DNA of 64,000 bases from Paenibacillus sp. (lineage in GTDB: Bacteria > Bacillota > Bacilli > Paenibacillales > YIM-B00363): the NCBI RefSeq assembly GCF_035645195.1, contig NZ_DASQNA010000013.1, positions 1-64,000 of the forward strand. Reading direction: 5' to 3'. Of the stretch, positions 1 through 5,800 are shown piece after piece. Positions within the stretch are counted from its first letter, which is position 1. Every line of letters begins with the position of its first letter. Under the pieces are notes generated by a model, which worked only from the letters and a program-made list of their open reading frames with translations, searched no databases and was not told the origin of the DNA. The position numbers and the translations under genes are program-made.

Positions 1-96
1 AACGTGCCAACTATACAGTGTCGGTTCCCCGACGATTTCAATTGGAGTTATTTTCATGTCTTTTAAAAGAGCTTGTGTAAGTCTAAAAAATATCAC
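1..96 (-). CDS. Unknown ORF, cut by window edge (5' part only)
   Basis: An open frame of 32 codons runs from a GTG at 96 off the left end of the window. An AAAGGAAGAG ribosome-binding site lies about 6 bases before the GTG. An in-frame ATG at 57 is an alternative start but has no good ribosome-binding site. The visible peptide begins VIFFRLTQALLKDMKITPIE and matches no family I recognise. The start lies 36-42 bp inside the GTTATGTGAAACC repeat at 126-138, which is close to the spacing of the lipoprotein gene from its own repeat. I therefore read it as the ORF of the next cassette-like unit. Function unknown; the true length cannot be seen. Confidence 0.5.
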   Translation of the reverse strand, partial: MIFFRLTQALLKDMKITPIEIVGEPTLYSWHV

Positions 97-130
97 GGAT
101 ACTCTTCCTTTCACTGTTTCGCACTGGTTT

Positions 131-255
131 CACATAACGTCTTCTGCATTCACGAACCCTGAAGGGGTTGTCCGCAGCTCCAGCTTCCTTCGAATCATCG
201 TCTGCGGACCGAGGGGCAGCGTAGCTGGCCTGATGCGTGAATGCGGTGTTATATG
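131..255 (-). repeat. attC-like folded palindrome
   Basis: The ends are CACATAAC (131-138) and GTTATATG (248-255), complementary at 7 of 8 positions. Inside them lies a perfect 9-bp inverted repeat, GCATTCACG (146-154) and CGTGAATGC (236-244). Between these arms sit three smaller hairpins: AACCC/GGGTT (155-159, 165-169), GTCCGCAG/CTGCGGAC (170-177, 202-209) and CAGC/GCTG (217-220, 224-227). The R-spacer-L-loop-L-spacer-R layout, the length near 125 bp and the position just after the stop of an ORF in the same orientation are those of an integron attC site. The spacers (7 and 3 bases) and the repeat cores (ATAAC/GTTAT) only loosely fit the RYYYAAC/GTTRRRY consensus. A structured RNA or a transposon end remains possible. 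Confidence 0.5.
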
Positions 256-265
256 ATGCCGGACA
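248..265 (+). repeat. Inverted repeat B bounding the lipoprotein unit
   Basis: GTTATATGATGCCGGACA reads on the plus strand here. Its near-perfect complement (16 of 18) is at 772-789. Together they enclose the 282-749 gene in a unit of about 542 bp. The outer 8 bases are shared with the right end of the attC-like palindrome. A diverged third copy, GTTATGTGAAACCA in minus orientation, lies at 125-138. Confidence 0.7.
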
Positions 266-281
266 CTTCGGAGCTTTACCA

Positions 282-749
282 TCAAAAATCTTTCATTGCT
301 CGATAGTCACCAGTCTTATGGAATTGACTTACCCCGATTACTTCATTAATATAACCCTTGATTTCAATGATTGGGCTCTCTATATCAATATTCTTATTAT
401 CTTCGTACATTTCCTCGGGAGCAAATACTGAGAGTAGGACTTCTTCCCCTGGTTTGATATCAAGTTTATTATCCCTTGCCTCTATTTTAAATTCATTCCC
501 CTTCAAGCCTGTTCCGGTTATAATCGGGAAACTCAAATAAACATTATTCTGTTTTATTACTTGCTTGGATTTGTTATGCAGTCTAAGTGTATAATTTATC
601 CCACGTGGATTTTCTTGATGCTCTACTATCTCCAAACTTATATTATCGATATCTTGCGAGGTAACTATAACTTCATTGTTACACCCCGCAATAATCAGGG
701 AGAGTAAAAATATAACAAAACAAGTTAATGTCTCAATATTCCGCTTCAT
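282..749 (-). CDS. Small predicted lipoprotein of unknown function
   Basis: This encodes a 155-residue protein with a classic lipoprotein signal: MKRN, a hydrophobic stretch, then the lipobox LIIAGC with the acylated Cys at residue 23. The mature part (about 130 residues) is polar with alternating beta-like segments and no cysteine pairs, resembling a small immunoglobulin-like extracytoplasmic domain; this is inference only. The ATG at 749 is preceded by AGGGGGTAAC. Base composition is clearly AT-richer than the housekeeping genes from 2867 onward, which fits horizontal acquisition. The gene is framed by 18-bp inverted repeats and followed by the attC-like palindrome, so it looks like the cargo of a mobile cassette. 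Function not recognised. Confidence 0.75.
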   Translation of the reverse strand: MKRNIETLTCFVIFLLSLIIAGCNNEVIVTSQDIDNISLEIVEHQENPRGINYTLRLHNKSKQVIKQNNVYLSFPIITGTGLKGNEFKIEARDNKLDIKPGEEVLLSVFAPEEMYEDNKNIDIESPIIEIKGYINEVIGVSQFHKTGDYRAMKDF

Positions 750-771
750 GAGTTACCCCCTAATCAAAAAA

Positions 772-789
772 TGTCCGGTTTCATATAAC
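772..789 (-). repeat. Inverted repeat C bounding the lipoprotein unit
   Basis: On the minus strand this reads GTTATATGAAACCGGACA, the partner of the repeat at 248-265 with two mismatches. It lies 23 bp upstream of the lipoprotein start codon. Its GTTATATGAAACC half is nearly identical to the minus-strand GTTATGTGAAACC at 126-138, which lies at the corresponding position before the next ORF. In integron terms it would be the 3' end of an attC or an attI-like site. Confidence 0.65.
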
Positions 790-893
790 TTCTTATTTGT
801 GTATTTCTGGTAATTCCTCCGCCTCGGTTGGATTTGCGTATAAATGTTCTGCGAAGTGCTGATATTCCGGCGGAGTCGTAGGCCCGTGCCGCA
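790..893. other. Intergenic stretch beside repeat C
   Basis: This stretch separates the 894-1280 gene from repeat C. It contains one 7-bp inverted repeat, CTCCGCC (817-823) and GGCGGAG (869-875). Unlike the 131-255 element it lacks a complementary ATAAC core near 894, so it is at best a one-sided or decayed attC-like or attI-like site. No ORF, promoter or terminator is evident. Confidence 0.4.
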
Positions 894-1280
894 TCAATCA
901 AACTTGTGCAACCAGTACCGCCAGATGGCCAAGGTCCAATGATTGTTCAGGAACGGGACCAGCTCGTCTACACTGTGGAAGCGGCGGTGAACGTACCATT
1001 CGCGTTCTTTTTCACGGTGGGTGAGCTCGTCGCTGAAGCCGTAAAACAGGACTAGGTAGGTTGGCTGCTTGCGCACACGGAAAGCCTCGGCTTCGTCGGG
1101 CGTGCCAATGCGGACGTCGGCACGTTCGTGCACTTGTGCGAGCACGGTTTGAACGTCGGTCTCCCCGGTGCCGGAAAAAACGAGAATGCGCACCGAGGGG
1201 AAAAAGACATCCTTGAGCACGGTAAGCAGGATCATTAAAGCAAGCACGGCGAGGTAAAACATCTTTAGCTTTTTCCTCAC
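894..1280 (-). CDS. Membrane-anchored protein of unknown function, coupled to the recombinase
   Basis: This encodes a 128-residue protein with a basic N-terminus (MRKKLK) and one hydrophobic segment at about residues 7-27, then a soluble domain. It looks like a type II anchored or secreted protein with no lipobox. The soluble part starts RILVFSGTGETDVQ and contains a YLVLFYGF strand, suggesting a small alpha/beta domain; I do not recognise the family. The ATG overlaps the stop of the recombinase by 4 bases, so the two are probably translationally coupled and co-transcribed. The coupling hints at a role beside the recombinase, but that is inference. Confidence 0.65.
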   Translation of the reverse strand: MRKKLKMFYLAVLALMILLTVLKDVFFPSVRILVFSGTGETDVQTVLAQVHERADVRIGTPDEAEAFRVRKQPTYLVLFYGFSDELTHREKEREWYVHRRFHSVDELVPFLNNHWTLAIWRYWLHKFD

Positions 1281-2431
1281 GGAAGATCCCCCTCCCGCAG
1301 GGCATCCTGGCCAGCCATCAAACGATCTAACGGGCTTTGGATGCGCCGAATTTCCCGCGTGCTGACATGGGTGTACAGCTCCGTAGTCTTGACGTTCTTA
1401 TGGCCGAGCAGCTCTTGGATGTGGCGCAAGTCGACGCCGGCCTCCAACAGATGGGTGGCGAATGAATGCCGCAGGCTATGGACGGTAACGTCTTTCTGGA
1501 TGCGAGCCTTCGTTTTCGCCTGCTCGAACACTTTTTGGACGGATCGCTCGCTTAAGTGCCTTCGGGGGTCTTGGCCTGGGAACAGCCACGTTTCCGGACG
1601 CGCTTCGGCAAGGTATTGCTGCACCAGAGAGAGCGCGGCGGCGGAAAGCATGCTATAGCGGTCTTTCCGCCCCTTGCTTTGGCGTAAAAACACGGTGTTT
1701 CGTGCGAGGTCAAGATCTTGGACGCGCAAGCGAACGACTTCTCCGACGCGGAGCCCGGCTGAGTACGTGAGGGACAAGATCGCGCGATGCTTCAGGAACG
1801 TGACCGCCTGCAGCAGCCGCAGCACCTCCGCTCCGGACAATACATTCGGCAGCTTCTTTTCCCGCTTCGGGCGAACATATCGGACAGTGGCCGGTGCTTG
1901 TTTGCAAACGTGACGCATGTAGAACGACACCGCGCTGATCGCTTGATTGACGTAAGAATGGGAATGACCGGTTTGGAGCAGCCGTTCGCTGTATTGAGTC
2001 ACGACGTTAGCATCCCACTCGGTAGGCGTCCCTTCCGCTGCGGCGAGGAATCGCCTGACATGACCCGCGTAAGCGCGGATCGTTTTTGCACTGTACCCTC
2101 GGAGCCGCAGCTCCTGCAGCAGGACGTCTAGGTCGCGATCGGCCTCTACAGTAGCGGAGGCAGCGGAAGTGTCAACGCCCCGCTCCGCTTCGATGCGAGA
2201 CGACGAAGGCAGTTCGGCATAAAGAACCCAAGCGTTAGCCATCTCCGCGCCGCGAAACAATTCAAGAAGCGCCACCGCATTCGTTCGCGTGCGCGGCACG
2301 AGCCACATGCGTCGGTCCGGGTCGTATTCCCGGAACGGGATCGTCCGGATGTGCGAAAGCACCTCTTCGTCCCAAGGGCGCCATGCAATGCCAAGCCTAC
2401 GCTCGTCGATCGCCGTGAATGTAACTTTCAT
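1277..2431 (-). CDS. Tyrosine recombinase/integrase with an extra N-terminal domain
   Basis: This 384-residue tyrosine recombinase has an N-terminal segment of about 70 residues containing IPFREYDPDRRMWLVP. That segment resembles the short HARP/SNF2-associated DNA-binding motif rather than a normal arm domain. A SAM-like core-binding domain follows (about 100-190), then the catalytic domain with Arg in SAGLRVGEV, Lys in QSKGRKDR, His-x-x-Arg in HSLRHSFATHLL, and the final GHKNVKTTELYTHV carrying the nucleophilic Tyr. It ends in an SPLDRL tail seen in IntI-like and related recombinases. It lacks the extra segment between motifs that marks true integron integrases. An AGGAGG ribosome-binding site precedes the ATG. 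It is a second recombinase, distinct from the XerC at 50480-51385, and its neighbours suggest it mobilises the adjacent small units. Confidence 0.85.
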   Translation of the reverse strand: MKVTFTAIDERRLGIAWRPWDEEVLSHIRTIPFREYDPDRRMWLVPRTRTNAVALLELFRGAEMANAWVLYAELPSSSRIEAERGVDTSAASATVEADRDLDVLLQELRLRGYSAKTIRAYAGHVRRFLAAAEGTPTEWDANVVTQYSERLLQTGHSHSYVNQAISAVSFYMRHVCKQAPATVRYVRPKREKKLPNVLSGAEVLRLLQAVTFLKHRAILSLTYSAGLRVGEVVRLRVQDLDLARNTVFLRQSKGRKDRYSMLSAAALSLVQQYLAEARPETWLFPGQDPRRHLSERSVQKVFEQAKTKARIQKDVTVHSLRHSFATHLLEAGVDLRHIQELLGHKNVKTTELYTHVSTREIRRIQSPLDRLMAGQDALREGDLP

Positions 2432-2448
2432 GATACGATGTCCTCCTC

Positions 2449-2477
2449 ATTATATGGGAACTTCCCTATTTTGGAAA
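2449..2477 (-). promoter_or_regulatory. Recombinase promoter with embedded palindrome
   Basis: Read on the minus strand, a perfect -10 hexamer TATAAT (2454-2449) sits shortly before the AGGAGG of the recombinase. A weak -35 (TTTCCA) lies 18 bases upstream. The spacer contains the perfect palindrome GGGAAcTTCCC (2456-2466), well placed for a repressor. It does not match the Gram-positive LexA box GAAC-N4-GTTC, so the regulator is unknown. Confidence 0.5.
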
Positions 2478-2478
2478 T

Positions 2479-2513
2479 AAAAAAGACCGCAACGCCCCGG
2501 CGGGCGTGCGGTC
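2479..2513 (-). terminator. Intrinsic terminator upstream of the recombinase
   Basis: GACCGC (2485-2490) and GCGGTC (2508-2513), with an inner CGCCC/GGGCG pair (2493-2497, 2502-2506), form a GC-rich hairpin. On the minus strand it is followed by a run of six T. It would stop transcripts arriving from polC and isolate the recombinase promoter. Confidence 0.75.
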
Positions 2514-2598
2514 TCCGATGCTTTCGGAAGTCCGTGTAACGTCGTATAAAATTACCATACCATGGAAAGCTGGAAATGTCGAGGGGCGCCGCTCGCCG

Positions 2599-2629
2599 TG
2601 AATGGAGGGATGACCTCCGGTACAAAATA
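2599..2629 (+). promoter_or_regulatory. Possible sigma-G (forespore) promoter
   Basis: TGAATG (2599-2604) and CAAAATA (2623-2629), separated by 18 bases, match the sigma-G consensus TGAATA-N17/18-CATACTA at 5 of 6 and 5 of 7 positions. The inferred start lies about 40 bases before the ATG of the 42-codon gene. A GGAGG/CCTCC inverted repeat falls in the spacer. The call rests on consensus matching only. Confidence 0.3.
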
Positions 2630-2677
2630 AGGGCGTCGCGGTACGCCGCGTTCACATACGAAAGGGGTAGACGAACG

Positions 2678-2806
2678 ATGGCTAAGCAAAGAAACAAGCA
2701 AAAGCAGCAACAGCAGCAAGATCAAGGCGGTCTGACCGGCGCAGTGAAGCAAGTGACGAAGTCCGTAAAGAACGCCTTCACGGGCGGCAACGACAACCAG
2801 CAGTAA
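2678..2806 (+). CDS. Small Lys/Gln-rich protein, possibly sporulation-related
   Basis: A 42-residue protein begins MAKQRNKQKQQQQQ and continues GGLTGAVKQVTKSVKNAF. It has a good ribosome-binding site, AAAGGGG at 2661-2667, 10 bases before the ATG. Longer in-frame starts exist upstream but lack a ribosome-binding site. The basic Lys/Gln-rich N-terminus followed by a short amphipathic helix recalls the small minor proteins of spores, though I cannot assign it to a named family. It is the only plus-strand gene in the first 58 kb and sits between the recombinase region and polC. A terminator-like hairpin follows the stop by 8 bases. The putative sigma-G promoter upstream supports the sporulation guess weakly. 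Confidence 0.6.
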   Translation: MAKQRNKQKQQQQQDQGGLTGAVKQVTKSVKNAFTGGNDNQQ

Positions 2807-2813
2807 CAAAGCG

Positions 2814-2852
2814 AAGGGAACGCGTCCGGCTTCGCGGCCGAGGCGTTCCCTT
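2814..2852. terminator. Hairpin between the small gene and polC
   Basis: AAGGGAACGC (2814-2823) and GCGTTCCCTT (2843-2852) form a perfect 10-bp stem between the convergent ends of the 42-codon gene and polC. It could serve both strands. There is no long T run on either side, so it may be a weak or factor-assisted terminator. Confidence 0.55.
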
Positions 2853-2866
2853 GCTCCATACATAAG

Positions 2867-5800
2867 TTAGAATAAGGACAATTGATTCGTTTCCGGCAGG
2901 CCGCGGAAGCAGCCCATCCCGGTCAGCAGCTCGATGATCGTCTTGGACGCCTTCGAGCGCTGCTGGAAGTCCTCGATCGAGAGGAACGGACCGCCTTCGC
3001 GAGCGGCGGCGATGTTGCGGGCCGCGTTCTCGCCGATGCCGGCCACCGCGGAGAACGGCGGAATGAGCGAATCGCCGTCAACCAAAAATTTGCGCGCATC
3101 CGACTTGTACAAGTCCAAAGACTTGAACGTAAACCCGCGCGCGGTCATCTCCAACGCCATCTCGAGCGGAGAAATCATATTCTTCTCCTTCGTCGTAGCG
3201 TTGAAGCCCTTCTCTTCGATCTCGATGATTTTCGCAAGAATGGCGTCATAGCCTTGCGCGAGCAGGTCGAGATCGAAATCTTCCGCACGCACCGTAAAGT
3301 ACGTCGCGTAGTATTGAATCGGGTAGTACACCTTGAAGAACGCCGTCCGCACGGCGGAAATGACGTACGCGGCTGCGTGCGCCTTCGGGAACATGTACTC
3401 GATGCGCAGGCACGAGTCGATGTACCATTTCGGCACGCCGCATTTTTTCATTTCTTCGATCCATTCGTCCGTGAGGCCTTTGCCCTTCCGTACGCTTTCC
3501 GTAATTTTAAACGCGAGCGCCGCGTCCATTCCGGCTTTATAAATCAAGTACAGCATGATGTCGTCGCGGCAGCCGATAACCGTCTTGATCGTACAGGTGC
3601 CGTTCTTGATCAGTTCCTGCGCGTTGCCGAGCCATACGCCGGTGCCGTGCGACAGACCGGAAATTTGGAGCAAGTCGGCGAACGTTTTCGGCTGCGTTTC
3701 TTCTAACATCTGGCGGACGAAGCGCGTCCCCATCTCCGGCACGCCATACGTCGCGACCGGGGAACGAATTTGCTGCGGCGTCACGCCGAGCGCCTCCGTC
3801 GACGAGAAGATGCTCATTACTTTCGGGTCGTTCATCGGGATCGTCGTCGGGTCGACGCCGGTCAAATCCTGCAGCATCCGCATCATCGTCGGATCGTCGT
3901 GCCCGAGAATATCGAGCTTGAGCAGGTTCGCGTCGAAGGCGTGGTAGTCGAAGTGCGTCGTTTTCCAATCCGCCGACGTATCGTCCGCCGGGAACTGCAC
4001 CGGGGTGATGTCTTCGACTTCGATATAATCCGGAACGACGACGATGCCGCCGGGATGCTGGCCGGTCGACCGCTTCACGCCGGAGCAGCCGAGCGCGAGC
4101 CGGCTTTCTTCGGCGCTCCGCCAGCGGACCGCCTTCTCTTCCTCGTACTTCTTCACGAAGCCGTACGCCGTCTTCTCGGCGACGGTGCCGATCGTGCCGG
4201 CGCGGAATACGTTCTTCTCGCCGAACAGCACCTTCGTGTAGTTATGCGCATGCGGCTGGTATTCGCCCGAGAAGTTCAGATCGATATCGGGAACCTTGTC
4301 GCCTTTGAAGCCGAGGAACGTCTCGAACGGGATGTCCTGCCCTTCGCCCTTGAGCGGCTTGCCGCAGCGCGGACAGTCCTTGTTCGGCAGGTCGAAGCCC
4401 GAAGGATACGAACCGTCGAGGAACCATTCGCTATATTGGCACTCCAGGCACAAGTAGTGCGCCGGCAGCGGGTTCACCTCGGAGATGCCGAGGAACGTCG
4501 CGACGACGGACGAGCCGACGGAGCCCCGGGAGCCGACGAGATACCCATCTTCGTTCGACTTCTTTACGAGCCGTTCGGAAATGAGGTAGTTCGCCGAGAA
4601 GCCGTATTTGATGATCGGGACGAGCTCCTTCTCGAGCCGCGCCGTGACGACCTCCGGGATCGGATCGCCGTACAGCTTGCGCGCGGTGTCGTAGCACTTG
4701 CTGCGAATCTCTTCCTCAGCGCCGTCGATGATCGGCGTGAACAGCTTGTCCGGGAACAGCTCGAACGTTTCGAACCGGTCGGCGAGCTCCGACGTGTTTT
4801 TCACAACCACTTCGTGCGCGACGTCATCGCCGAGGAACGAAAATTCCGCCAGCATCTCCTTCGTCGTCCGGAAGTGCGCCTCCGGCTTGCGCTGATCCTT
4901 CAGCGGGCTGAAGCCGGTGATGCCGTGAATCGTAATGTCGCGGAATAGCTTCTGGCGCGGGTGCGCATAGTGTACGTTGCCGGTCGCGACGACCGGTTTG
5001 CCGAGCTTCTTGCCGATCGCGAGCACCGTTCGGATCGCCTGCTGCAGCTGCGCGGCGCTGCCGACGAGCCCTTTGTCGACCAAATGTTCGTAGAACGTCA
5101 GCGGCTGAATTTCGAGCACGTCGTAAAACTCCGCCACGCTCTCCGCTTCTTCGAGCGATTTGTTGAGCACCGCTTCGAAAAACTCGCCCTTCTCGCAGCC
5201 GGACATGACGAGCAGTCCTTCCCGCAGCTCTTCGAGCTTCGACTTCGGAATGCACGCGACCCGGTTGAAATATTCGGTATGCGACAACGAAATAAGTTTA
5301 TATAAGTTCTTCTTGCCGACCGCATTGAGCGCGTAAATGTTGCAGTGGAACGGTCGCGTATTGGACAAATCGGTGCCGACATAATCGTTCAGCTGCGACA
5401 GCACCTTCATATTCCGGCCGTCCGCCTCTTTGAGCAAATGCGTCAGCACTTCGCCGAGCGCCTTCGAGTCGTCGATCGCGCGGTGATGGCTCTCTAGCGA
5501 CACTTTGAACTTGTCGGCGAGCGTGTTGAGACGATGGTTTTTCATCGATGGGAACAACAGCCGCGCCAACTCGAGCGTATCCAGCACCGGATTCGGCATT
5601 TCCGGCAAGCCGTGGCGTTTGCACGCCGCCTGCAAGAAGCCGGTATCGAATCGCGCGTTATGCGCGACGAGCACTGCGTCCCCGACCCATTCGACGAACT
5701 TCGGAATGATCTCGGATTCCTCGGGAGCGCCCGCGACCATGTCGTCCGTAATGTTCGTCAGCTGCGTGATGTTGTACGGAATTTTCTCGTGCGGGTCGAT

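Noticed and set aside
237-431. Small plus-strand ORF across the palindrome and the lipoprotein gene
   Set aside because: No ribosome-binding site and it runs antisense to the better supported lipoprotein frame.
124-789. CRISPR-like repeat array
   Set aside because: Only three copies of a short core, alternating in orientation and at uneven spacing, with genes between them and no cas genes.
771-893. Second full attC site
   Set aside because: Only the GTTATATGAAACC end is present; no complementary core or arm is found next to the 894 stop, so I call it a one-sided boundary.
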